Assembly (NCBI GenBank): GCA_017506865.1
Contig: JAFCMP010000290.1
Location: 558,001 to 622,000 of the forward strand
From: Tribonema minus
Lineage: Eukaryota > Sar > Xanthophyceae > Tribonematales > Tribonemataceae
Direction: 5' to 3'
DNA length: 64,000 nt
The translations under genes were made by a program, and so were the position numbers. This document shows, piece by piece, positions 28,401 through 36,200 of the stretch. The notes under the pieces are model-generated. The model had not been told where the DNA came from, did not search any database, and saw only the letters and a program-made list of their open reading frames with translations. Within the stretch, counting starts at the first letter, position 1; each line of letters begins with the position of its first letter.

Positions 28401-31400
28401 GGCACAAGTGCGGCGCGGCTGGCAGTCCGAAAGACCCCCAGAAATCAGGTCAGCGGTTTCGGCGCCAGCGCAGCGACCGCCTGCCTGCCCCCGCCCCGCA
28501 GTCCGACGAGCCTGAGCAGCAGGATGATCTGGATTCCGGACTGGGTGTATTAGTGGGAGGGGGCGACACGTGCTTCGACTTGGGCCCTTCCGACGGCGCG
28601 AGCGCGGAAATGCTGGCGGCACGGCGGCAGCTGCAGCGCGCGCGCAGCAACGCGTGCGCGCCGCTGCCGGCCATCACCAACCTGCAGCGCGAGTACTCAC
28701 GACTCAAGACCGCGAGTCTCATGCCTCTGAGTCGTAGCGCCAGCGAGGGGTTCCTGCAGGGGCTCAGGGGGGAGGGGGGCTCTGTGCCCTTGCAGATTCA
28801 GTTGCCGCGAAGGCCGGGTGCGGTGACGCTGGCAGATCTTATTGCTATGGCGCAACGGCAGGCAGAAGTGCAGGCGCGGTGGCGATACAAGGGTACGTTT
28901 AATATGCACGTACAAAGAGAATTACACTTGTACATTGGATGGGCACCACATCCTCAGGTTGCGGCGCAGTGTCATAATACACGAAACGCAGAGCGTGCAC
29001 TATACCAAGTAGTGAGAAGCTCCATTGAATGGCACAATGGCATATGTAGAAATAATCCATGCAGTGGAGATCATGTGAAGTCAGTGACGCCAATGCAGTA
29101 CATTAGCAAGACCTCTCGCAGCCGGCAGAGCACAGTGCTCAACCTAGAGCGGGGAGAGCTATTTGGCAATTAGTGTTGCTGCGCCCTGTATGCGTAAGGT
29201 TTGCGTAAGATTTGTAGCACAGGATGAGGAAGCAAACGGCTTTGGCAGTAGTTGCCTTGCGTCTGGCTGGCTTCAACCAGCATGCTCTATCCGATGATGA
29301 CACTGCACAAGCTGTTGTTTGGTGCTTACTGCCTGACTCACGTCCACTGTGCGCAGTGGCGGCATTTGTTACCCGCCTAGAGAAGCACGGCGGAAGGCCT
29401 CGTTCAGGCCCTGCACCAGGTGACAAGGACACCACTGGGGACAAAAACGACACTGCTCAGCAAAAGCAGCAACCAGGTACACTGACCACGCTTTGCAGTG
29501 TTGTGTATTGACGCGGTAGAAACTACTTCGAAGTACGCAAGGTCAAAACTTGAGTGCAAGGTCAAAACCTTCACAAATCAGCATACAAGGGAAGTCTGGC
29601 ATGCGTAAATGGACTTTCGGCCAAACCCTGTGGCCTGTTTGCTGTTCTGCCTCTGGGTGTGGTTTGTCAGGAGGCTGGCATCAGCAGTGACTAGAATACC
29701 ACATGCAGCGGCTCAGTGCCAACATCACGTCACCCTTGCATCAATCAGCACTTGTTTAATCTGCTGTGCAGACATGATACTTCTACCGCAAATCGATGCA
29801 AGCACATTTGCATGGCCTGCACGTGCTTTCAGTGTGAAACACGACAAGTTGTCCTTCAGTGTCAGCTGTGTGCTGTGAATGGATTCCTCCTAACGTGTGA
29901 ACTTCTTGAAGCAGCCTCAGTTTGCAGAAGAAAGCTGCTCAACTCCACCTGTCTCTCACAGACGAGACCCACAGCTCACCATCACAATACATGCATACCA
30001 ATGCCCCCATGTACATACCTACCCTGCAGAGAGGCCACCTTGGGAGCAGCGCGAAGCACGCATGGCCGCAAGGGCTGCCAAGCTGCGTACACGCATGCAC
30101 TTTGGGCCCTACCACGTGGACGAACTAGCAGCAGCGCTCCACGCTTTCCGCGCTGTCTGCGACGAGGGCGGGCGCGCGGACGTACGCAGCCTGTACAGGT
30201 GAGCGTTCACGTCACCACTTGAAGTAAAAAATTGAAGTTTGGGCAGCAGCGCTCCACGCGTTTCGCGCCGTCTGCGACGAGGGCGGGCGCGCTGACGTGC
30301 GTAGCCTGTACAGGTGAGCGTTCACATCACCACTTTTGAGGTAAAGAGTTGAAGTTTGGGCAACTGGGCTGTGCGTTCTCTGCGCGCGCAAGTCGCTGCT
30401 GCGATGAGCCGGCGGTGGCTGTGCAACAAGTGTGCGGCAGCGTTTGAGGTGTTTCGCGCCACTTGCGCCGACTGCTTACAGGTGCAAAATAACCCTCAGG
30501 GATCACCACGTTGATTCCAGTGCAGGAAGGCGTCACTTGCGGCACATAAAGTTCATGTGAAGGAACACGCTGCATATTGCTGGCCCTTGCAGTCACATGG
30601 CGCGGTGAGCGGCTGCTCTTCCTTTACACAGCTGCATGTGCAGATAGGCCCTTGTATGTGCCACAACGGTTTATCTTTGGTGCTGTTTCAGCTGACAAAA
30701 TATCTGCGCACAATGCAGGCGTGCGAAGGGGCTTTCACTCTCTTTAAAAGCAGACCATCAGGCCATGTTCAAGTATGGCTGAAACTGCATCGATCTATAC
30801 AGCTTTAATGCGTGTGGTTGCTGATGTATCGCTGCCACCCTGTGTACTGTGTCTCCGTGCAGAGCCAAGGAGCTGCGCACACACAAGGCGCAGATGCAAG
30901 AGCTGCTCATCTCAGCCCCAAGGTAGGCACTCAAAGCTCCATCAGCGTGTCATGTATCAAGCTTGTATGTACTTCAAGGTGAAGTACTGCATTGAAGCAT
31001 GAAGTACTTCAATGATGACGAAGCCAGCGCCAGAAAGGCACTGACAGCCTGGTGAAACACACTGCAGGATTAATCAAACTCTAACCATGATTTTAAGCTC
31101 AACTCTAGCCTCTGCAAGACTGCGGTTATAAGTTATCATATTCTCCTAATGAGTCACGGTTCAATGCGCAAAGCTGATGCCTGCCTGGCATTTGGTTGCT
31201 GACCCTTGCTTGTGTCGTGCATTTGTCCTGCATTTGCCCACGACAGAGGCGGCGCTGTGCCTGTCACCCTGGATGACTTCCTGCGTCGGCTGTTCCCGCA
31301 AATGCGGCGTTTTGAGAGGAAGGACTTTCACGCCCTGGTCCACATCTGGGAAGAGGAAGCGCCGCATGACAAGCGCAGCAAGTCGGCTGCCAGTGGAGCT

Positions 31401-32125
31401 AAGAGGGCACCGCGAGTGTCCGAGCAGCAACTGGCAGACCTGAAGGCGCTTTTCGACATCTACGATACAGGTCAGGAGCCCCAGTTGCCAGCATTTAGAT
31501 GACAATCTAATCTAATGTGCTGAAATGTGCTGAAAGCACAAACGCGTCTCATACGTTGAAGTTTACCATGCCCTGTGCAACTCCTCTACAGTAGTAGCTT
31601 ATGAATCATTGCATGGCAACTGTTCCAAATCACCAGTTGCCATGATTTGGGGCACCACCCAAACCACAACAGCATCTTTCACTTCAGATGCGACTGCCGC
31701 CCCCGCTGCCAAGTGCTGCAATGTATGCAGTCGTGCTGTTCTGCTGGTGCGTTCACAAAAAGTATTACTCTACTTCACAGCCTAGAAAACCATCGAACGA
31801 CGAACTTACAGCAACACGCGCGCATTGCTTGCCCCTTGCAGATGGCTCTGGCTGCGTAGACACAGGCGAGCTGCTACGCGCCTTGGACACGCGCTACGAC
31901 CACCACCGCTACCGTACCAGCGCCAGCCCCCGCGGCTCGAGTGCGGAGGAAAGGACACAGAAATCGCCTTCGGAGGCCATGCAACTTGAAGGCGCAATGC
32001 CCTGCCAGGAGGCTGCCGCTGTGTCGAAGCTGGAGCTTATTGAACTTGTACGGGCTGTGGATGAGGACGGCAACGGGGAGTTGAACTTTGATGAGTTTGT
32101 TGAGCTCTTCAAGGATGTTTTCTAG
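4293..32125 (+). CDS. WD40-repeat protein with EF-hands, about 30 exons (WDR49/CFAP337-like)
   Basis: The gene model was built by joining GT-AG exons with matching phase. Exons: 4293-4403, 6836-6880, 7756-7983, 8589-8802, 9724-10030, 11257-11362, 12155-12332, 12954-13095, 13718-13876, 14833-15002, 15767-15918, 16446-16622, 17398-17506, 18435-18598, 19370-19560, 20466-20582, 21479-21615, 21700-21786, 22396-22601, 23224-23437, 24254-24320, 25318-25629, 25876-26008, 26792-26932, 28073-28892, 29357-29476, 30030-30198, 30863-30922, 31247-31470, 31842-32125. The sum is 5,544 nt, an exact multiple of three (1,847 aa). Order: EF-hand (54-65), about 12 WD40 blades (about 115-1040), Ala/Lys-rich helices, a disordered region, and a C-terminal EF-hand pair. 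EF-hand plus WD40 proteins of this plan occur in motile cilia; the exact orthologue is not proven. ATG 4293 is the first ATG after an in-frame stop at 4185. A micro-exon may be missing in intron 1. Introns not described separately hold no gene I can recognise. Confidence 0.82.
4404..6835 (+). other. Intron 1 of the WD40/EF-hand gene
   Basis: This 2.4-kb AT-richer stretch contains only short random frames. The one candidate coding piece is a phase 0/0 micro-exon at 6185-6217, flanked by TTGCAG and GTGCGC. It would add 11 residues between exons 1 and 2. Nothing else is recognised. Confidence 0.5.
6185..6217 (+). CDS. Possible 33-nt micro-exon of the WD40/EF-hand gene
   Basis: A pyrimidine-containing tract and TTGCAG precede 33 in-frame nucleotides, and GTGCGC follows. 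Both ends are phase 0, which fits exon 1 and the exon at 6836. The 11 encoded residues show no recognised motif, so the support is only the splice signals and the length expected from related proteins. Confidence 0.25.
6836..7983 (+). CDS. Exons 2-3: N-terminal EF-hand and start of the WD40 domain
   Basis: Exon 2 (6836-6880) encodes RMTAMVSDLAELFAQ and exon 3 (7756-7983) continues with the 12-residue calcium loop DVNGDGTLEWEE. The loop has Asp, Asn and Asp at positions 1, 3 and 5 and Glu at position 12, so it should bind calcium. The exon then leads into the first WD40 strand (RFAPTLARLLVCPG), which joins directly to VYDGF in the next exon. All junctions are phase 0. Confidence 0.85.
8589..10030 (+). 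CDS. Exons 4-5: first WD40 blades
   Basis: Exon 4 (8589-8802) starts VYDGFPRVTKHSKTKHQ and then runs into a low-complexity Ala/Pro/Val stretch; it ends in phase 1. Exon 5 (9724-10030) encodes a full blade, with the strand RLFTVGGSASIAVWELD closing it, and ends in phase 2. The 3' edge of exon 5 has been copied five more times in the following intron (see the repeat entry). Confidence 0.8.
9990..10890 (+). repeat. Six copies of the exon 5 3' edge plus its donor site
   Basis: The last 35 or so coding bases of exon 5 plus the donor and about 15 intron bases (core GTCTGGGAGCTGGA then GGTGAGCACTG) occur at about 9990, 10097, 10556, 10654, 10719 and 10842. Several copies still read as GGSASIAVWELD-like peptide with an intact GTGAGC donor. 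In the copy at 10719 the donor has changed to ATTGAG. Confidence 0.85.
11257..19560 (+). CDS. Exons 6-15: WD40 propeller blades
   Basis: Exons: 11257-11362, 12155-12332, 12954-13095, 13718-13876, 14833-15002, 15767-15918, 16446-16622, 17398-17506, 18435-18598, 19370-19560. Blade-closing strands are visible in order: VYLWDAD, LLLWDC, LRVFDVT (across exons 9/10), VTLWDAS, ITVYNF, IRVIDE, LKIWDF (across exons 12/13), FIYLVPV and VRAWDL. Phases match at every junction, which is strong internal support. The number of blades, together with exons 4-5 and 20, suggests two propellers rather than one. Confidence 0.85.
11361..11456 (+). repeat. 24-bp minisatellite starting at the exon 6 donor
   Basis: Four units of about 24 bases follow directly from the end of exon 6, each carrying GGTGGGTATGTAGGTAG or a close variant. 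Each unit therefore repeats a donor-like GT site. Confidence 0.85.
13868..14005 (+). repeat. Duplicated exon 9 donor region
   Basis: The sequence GCCGCTTGAGGTTTGTACTT at the end of exon 9 recurs about 93 bases downstream (CGCTTGAGGTGTGTACTTTA), followed in both copies by a similar stretch ending in GGATCACA. Confidence 0.75.
14988..15240 (+). repeat. Five to six copies of the exon 10 donor region
   Basis: The exon end ACCAGGACATCACTT plus donor GTGAGATAGA and a GT-rich tail is repeated at about 14988, 15031, 15072 (partial), 15110, 15164 and 15216, with units of about 40-55 bases. Confidence 0.85.
19060..19395 (+). repeat. Tandem duplication of the exon 15 acceptor region
   Basis: A segment of about 195 bases ending in the acceptor and the first exon bases (ACAGGCTGATGCGGG) occurs twice, around 19172 and 19370. 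Only the second copy leads into the long open exon. Confidence 0.8.
19531..19770 (+). repeat. Exon 15 3' edge duplicated on both sides of the telomere-like tract
   Basis: The last ~29 coding bases of exon 15 plus donor (AACTACAATCCAAGG ... CTCCACAGGT) occur at 19532 and again at 19740, 208 bases apart, with one coding difference (GGCGGCGC to GGCGACGC). Confidence 0.85.
19566..19690 (+). repeat. Interstitial telomere-like (TTAGGG)n tract
   Basis: About 120 bases of TTAGGG and variants (TTAGGA, TTGGGG) lie immediately after the exon 15 donor. Short TTAGGG pieces also occur at about 8927-8936, 16946-16966, 19072-19080 (reverse orientation) and 19890-19903. The exon 15 end, including AACTACAATCCAAGG, is repeated on the far side at 19740. 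Confidence 0.9.
20466..23437 (+). CDS. Exons 16-20: linker and last WD40 blade
   Basis: Exons 16-18 (20466-20582, 21479-21615, 21700-21786) encode a low-complexity, probably disordered linker. Exons 19 and 20 (22396-22601, 23224-23437) encode a final blade: WAAHDEGVVSLQ, then CLMTASSDRSVKLWRL. Exon 18 has a weak donor; GTACAT at 21787 is chosen because it is the only nearby site that keeps phase with exon 19. Exon 17 has two in-frame acceptors, 60 bases apart. Confidence 0.72.
21411..21530 (+). repeat. 60-bp tandem duplication containing the exon 17 acceptor
   Basis: TTGCAGCACTGGGGCATC occurs at 21413 and 21473. Both TTGCAG acceptors, at 21418 and 21478, are followed by the same open frame, and the 60-base spacing keeps the frame, so either could be used. 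Confidence 0.8.
22826..23240 (+). repeat. About 100-bp tandem repeat ending at the exon 20 acceptor
   Basis: Units begin GTCACCRAATGAGCACTG at about 22826 (diverged), 22890, 22991, 23092 and 23192. Each holds a copy of the acceptor and first bases of exon 20 (CAGGTCATTCAAGACCCC in the functional copy). In the 23092 unit the acceptor AG is lost. A half-unit periodicity of about 50 bases is also visible. Confidence 0.85.
23401..23615 (+). repeat. Duplicated 3' edge of exon 20
   Basis: ATGCGCCTGGCAGAGGCC...CAGTTGCTGGGTGAG at the end of exon 20 recurs about 173 bases downstream as ATGCGCCTGGCAGAAGCT...CAGTTGTTGGGTTAG. The second copy has lost a good donor. Confidence 0.8.
24254..26932 (+). CDS. 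Exons 21-24: Ala/Lys-rich helical region
   Basis: Exons: 24254-24320, 25318-25629, 25876-26008, 26792-26932. They encode a strongly biased region: a poly-Ala part, a Gly/Lys-rich basic tract (GKGKGKAKGGRRRRNR), then charged Ala/Glu/Lys helices likely to form a coiled coil, and a short conserved-looking end (LLNPSAFLLAHLPELKDGILQ). Phase agreement across the small exon 21 (1 in, 2 out) supports it. Confidence 0.72.
25990..26125 (+). repeat. Five copies of the exon 23 donor region
   Basis: TATGGCAACTACTTTAGG with donor GTGAGTA is followed by four diverged units (TATGGCA...GGGTATGT), spaced 20-50 bases, in the first part of the intron. Confidence 0.75.
26933..28072 (+). other. Intron 24, no gene recognised
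   Basis: This 1.1-kb intron contains chance frames on both strands, one of 191 codons on the minus strand. None has a recognisable domain or coding-like composition. Confidence 0.5.
28073..28892 (+). CDS. Exon 25: large, mostly disordered segment
   Basis: This is an 820-nt exon, open throughout, following a CTTTGTGCAG acceptor. It encodes a His/Arg-rich start and then a Ser/Asp/Gly-rich, low-complexity stretch, with a more ordered end (TLADLIAMAQRQAEVQARWRYK). It ends in phase 1. No known domain is seen. Its length and lack of stops in GC-rich sequence support coding. Confidence 0.75.
29357..30922 (+). CDS. Exons 26-28
   Basis: Exons: 29357-29476, 30030-30198, 30863-30922. They encode a charged linker and an EF-hand-like helical region (HFGPYHVDELAAALHAF and SLYRAKELRTHKAQMQELL). 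The second half of exon 27 is duplicated in the following intron with only synonymous differences. Confidence 0.75.
30128..30360 (+). repeat. 115-bp tandem duplication of the exon 27 3' half and donor
   Basis: The unit beginning GCAGCAGCGCTCCACGC starts at 30128 (in exon 27) and at 30243 (in the intron). It includes 24 codons, the TACAG/GTGAGCG donor and about 45 intron bases. The two copies differ by six synonymous and no amino-acid-changing substitutions in the coding part. Confidence 0.9.
31247..32125 (+). CDS. Exons 29-30: C-terminal EF-hand pair
   Basis: Exon 29 (31247-31470) encodes helices (TLDDFLRRLFPQM) and the beginning of an EF-hand. Its calcium loop is completed across the splice junction as DTDGSGCVDTGE by exon 30 (31842-32125). 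A second loop, DEDGNGELNFDE, is followed by FVELFKDVF and the TAG stop. A loop that reads correctly only when the exons are spliced confirms the junction. Confidence 0.88.
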
Positions 32126-32685
32126 CGCTTGAGGCATCGGTGAGCAGCTCAGCTCCTGCGGGTAGAGATACTGGTGGCCATGGTACCCACCACACTCTCG
32201 TACGCCCGCTTTGTACCAATTGTACAGGTTTACAAGTTAGAGCCTGAGGATGCAAAACGCATGTTGGTGCCTCCCCCTCCGCTGCGCGCCAAGCTCTTCT
32301 TCACAACTTGGTGTGTTGCTGTCACCGCCAAAGTATGGTTGCTTTGACGCATGTACAGCATGATAGAACATTGGCTTGCGGCGCTGTGCAGGTAAGCAAT
32401 CGTGACCCCGTTTGCACCCGGGATATGCTCAATGCAGCGATCCAACGCTCGGCTACCACTTCATCCCTTTCTGATCAAACTGCTGAGTGCGTTACCAGCT
32501 GCGTCAGTGACTATGTTGTCTGCCATTTGTAGTTACACTTGCAGCGCCCATCTGCGTCTCCTGGCACCCTGCATCTTGATTGCGCTGCACAGTTGCCTAA
32601 TCGCAGCACGCACCTGCTGTGGCGGAAACATCTGTACATGTTGTGATACTGTTGAATTGCAGCGAAAGCGTAGTACCACATGTAT

Positions 32686-32809
32686 GTCGCTGGCGCAGAA
32701 GCCGACGGATCGCGTCATTGCATACATGTGCGGAGCGCGAGTGTTGGGCTGTGTTGCAGTGCTGTGTTGCAGCACTGGCCGGGGGTCCCAGCTCTTGGGG
32801 GCAGACTAG
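32686..32809 (+). mobile_element. Old LINE relic (3' end of the ORF)
   Basis: The frame ending at 32809 reads DRVIAYMCGARVLGCVAVL...QLLGAD-stop, matching the C-terminus of the nearby LINE ORF (ERVMAYTRGARMLGCVAAP...KLLGHSAD-stop). It is clearly more diverged than the other copies, so it is an older insertion or a related subfamily. The flanks are not resolved. Confidence 0.7.
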
Positions 32810-33150
32810 ATTGTTGCATAGGATTGCTGCACAGTATGCAAACCCAGGAGCACACGGGATAGTCAGCCTCCATGAAAGAAAGTCGATGAACATCATGTAT
32901 ACACTTGACGAGAGAACATGGCCAGTACGCGAACCGACAAAGTCAGCTCAATCTGCATGGAACTCCAAGCTTGTCAGTGGAGACGGCTCTCAATTCGAGA
33001 GAGACAGCCGGTCTGCGAACACACCTGCAGATTGGTCAAGCTCAATGGCTTAAAACCACCGCACCTTGATAGGACTACTTGCCCGCGATCACAATTGCTT
33101 TGGATGTGTGTGTATGATCGCGCAACACTTCCCACCACAGCCTCCAGTAG

Positions 33151-33166
33151 TCCTGTGACCACAGGA
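33151..33166 (+). promoter_or_regulatory. 16-bp inverted repeat upstream of paralog A
   Basis: TCCTGTGACCACAGGA has perfect 7-bp arms around AC. The identical 16 bases lie upstream of paralog B at 45881, about 80-100 bases before each start codon. It may be a protein-binding site; this is inference from conservation and symmetry. Confidence 0.45.
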
Positions 33167-33243
33167 ATTCGATGAATCGCCACGGGGGCTGGCTTTCGCT
33201 TTGCACCGCGGATTGCCGGCCCTGACCTGCACTCCTTGCGCGA

Positions 33244-36200
33244 ATGGCCTTCTGCCAGCCCTGCTATGCTTTGCGCCGCCACCACCTTCCACAGATCGAC
33301 CGCTACGCTGAAGGACTCAGCGATGTTCACGGGGAGGCAGAGCTACGCGAGTGGCTGAAGCAGCACCTGCAGCAGCTGGGATGCGAAGTGCTTGCGGAGG
33401 AGTGGGACGTGGTGCCAGGTAATCTCGTGAGCTCGTCGATGAACCTGTTCTGATCCTCGATTTGCGTTGTGCGTGCACCTGTCCTTGAAGATTCGCCGTT
33501 GCAGCAACGGCTCGTGGACTATGGCATGTATCACGTCGAGAGCTGCTAGTGGACTATGGTATAGATATTCATGTTAACGTTCAACACAACCTTATTCTAC
33601 TGCCTTCTTGAGCAGCAAAGCTGCCAGTGTCGTACGGTCTGCGTCATTAGTCGTCATTGGTCGACAAAATCAGAATGTCGTGCTGACGCAGTGCATCGTG
33701 CCTGCTGCACTCGGCCCAGTCATGACGTTTTGTGTGTAGATGTCATGCAGCAGCCTAAGGAGAGTGCCCGACTTACCTGCTGAAGCACCATCTGCGAGAT
33801 CGGGACGCTTCAAGTGTTGTCTGTTTGGCTCTGTACATCATGTACATCATGCTGGCTTGGGACCTCTCGACGCCCTCGGTCGTCCACGCACTTGACCAGA
33901 CCAATGAGGCGGATCTACTGCTGCTGCGGTTCACCACGACTGCCAACCCCTTCCGCACTCAGCTGCAGTGCACCCAGTGGGCACGGCTAGTGGAGCACGC
34001 CACACGACTACTGGCGGACGCCACAGACAGTGCACGTGAGGCGGCACGGGTGCGCCTCCACCATGGTGCCGGGGCGTTTGCTCATCAGGTTTCTCAGACT
34101 CTAGTGCAGCGCGGCTACAGGCTGCTGCACCTGCTAGCAGCGATGGCCTTTGGTAGGCAACCGGAGGGAACCGGTATGCCGCCTGCGGCCCGGCTGGCAG
34201 CGTTGCTGTCTGGCGACTTCGCGGAGCTACTGAGAAAGACGCTGTCAGCAGCAGCGGCGCTGCGGGCCCCCAAACCAAACAACGCAGCTATGGCGTCGGC
34301 ACAAACGAACTTCGATGCCGACTGGACGGAGGCTGACTCCAGGCAGCAAACAGCATGCGCTGCCCTCTCAGGCAAGCGACGGGGGGTAGGCTTGGCTGCC
34401 GCACGACTAGAGGCGCGTGAAGCATGCGCCCCAGCAGACGAGGTCACGGCACAGGTGCTGGCAGCAAAGCACCCTGAAACTGGCACCCGGCCGGGGGTAG
34501 TCGATACGCCAATGGAGCAAGTGCGCGGCCTGGTACGCGACGCCCGGCGGCACTGCTTACACAGCGCAGGGGTGGCAACGACCACCGGGCCAGCTGGCAG
34601 CGGCAGTCCTGTCTTCGAATCGGGTCAGGCACATGATCACAGCGATAGGCCTGAGGATGCTGCCAGCGCAGCCGGACGGCGCCTCGAGGTGGAGGCGGCA
34701 GACATACTGTCGACCTTGTCCGCAGCAGGGGCGGGGAAGGCAGGAGGGCTGGACGGCCTACGCTATGAACACCTCTTGATGGCCGCTGGGCCTGGTGCAC
34801 CAGTGAAAGCAGCCACCCGCCCCGTGAGCAGTGCCTCGCCAGGACTAGCTGGTGATTCAGAATCAGATGTGATGGAACCGGCATTCGCTCATCACCTGGC
34901 CAAGGTGTTCACGACGCTGCTTGTTGAGCCCGAACTGCTGCCGGAGCAATCGCAACGGCTTCTCCGCGCCGCGGCCCTCTCAGGCATAGGACAGAAGCGG
35001 CGTCCGATCGCCTGCTCCAGTGTCCGGCGCAGACTCCTCGGGTCCACAGCGGCACGGAGTGTCAAGGGCAAGATATCGGGGCTGCTGGCCTCCATGTCGC
35101 AGTTTGGCGTAGGATACCGGTCTGGCGTCGAGCATGTGGCAGCGCGCGCGCGCGTGTGGCACGAGCTGTATGGCACCACTATCCAACTGGACTGTGAGAA
35201 CGCATTTAACAGTGTGGATCGCGCCGCCATTGTGCGGGGGCTTATGCTCTTCTGTCCGGAGCTGCTCCCGCACTTTGAGTCCGTATACTGTGGTGACACT
35301 GCCCCAGAGATGCGGGTGGAGGTGAACGGTGAAGCTCGCATTATCTGCTCCCACCTAGGGTGCCAGCAAGGGGACCCTCTAGGGCCGCTGTACTTTGCAG
35401 TGGCAGCGGCCTTCCTACTCTTCTACCCTGATGGAGTGAATGCGACGCCCGGCAGTATGCCGGCCTACGGCCACAGCACAGCGGAACCGCCAGCCCCGCA
35501 CTGCGCTTTCCTGGATGACCTCAACGTGCTGCAAGCTGCCTACTTCGACGATGCAGCGGCCGCTGGGGTGGCAGAGGTGATCCGCCGGCTGGCGGCAGGG
35601 GGCCTACGCGTTCGACCAGACAAGTCGCTGGCCATCGCCATGCGCGGCACAGTGTTTGATGAAGCGGCCAGAGCACGCCTGCGCGCCCTTGACATACCGT
35701 TTGTGGACACCACCATGCCAGAATCCAGTCAGGGCTTTACATCGGTCGGGGTACCGGTAGGGCACCCAGCCTATGTGCACGCTGCCATGAGCAAGCATCT
35801 TGTCGACGCAGGGACATGGCGATTGTCGTGGCAGCTAGCTGGAATGGCGCGGCATCACCTACAGGCAGCACAGTTCATTCTACGCAGGTCACTGACGAAG
35901 CGCATGGGCTTCTTAGCTCGGGTCGTTGACACGGCTTTGAGTGAGACATGGTTGCACGCGTTTGACGGGTTCTGTGCATGGACGCTCGAACGCATGCTGC
36001 ATCTGCACAGCTGCTCTACCGCGGCAGCCATGAAGTCACACCTGCTGGCCGCCTGCACTGCTGGTGACAATGAGGAAGCCAGCAGTGGCAGCGTGCTGGT
36101 ATTGCCGCGCTTGGGCCCGCCAGAACTCACGGACATCGCAGTGCCACTGCGGGCGTCACGGTTGCCGGAGCGACGAGGCGGTCTGGGCATGCCGCTTTTG

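Larger units (their letters stand above)
32126..33243 (+). other. Intergenic region after the WD40/EF-hand gene
   Basis: This holds the 3' UTR of the WD40/EF-hand gene, a diverged LINE relic at 32686-32809, and the probable promoter of the next gene with an inverted repeat at 33151. No other coding signal is recognised. Confidence 0.5.
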
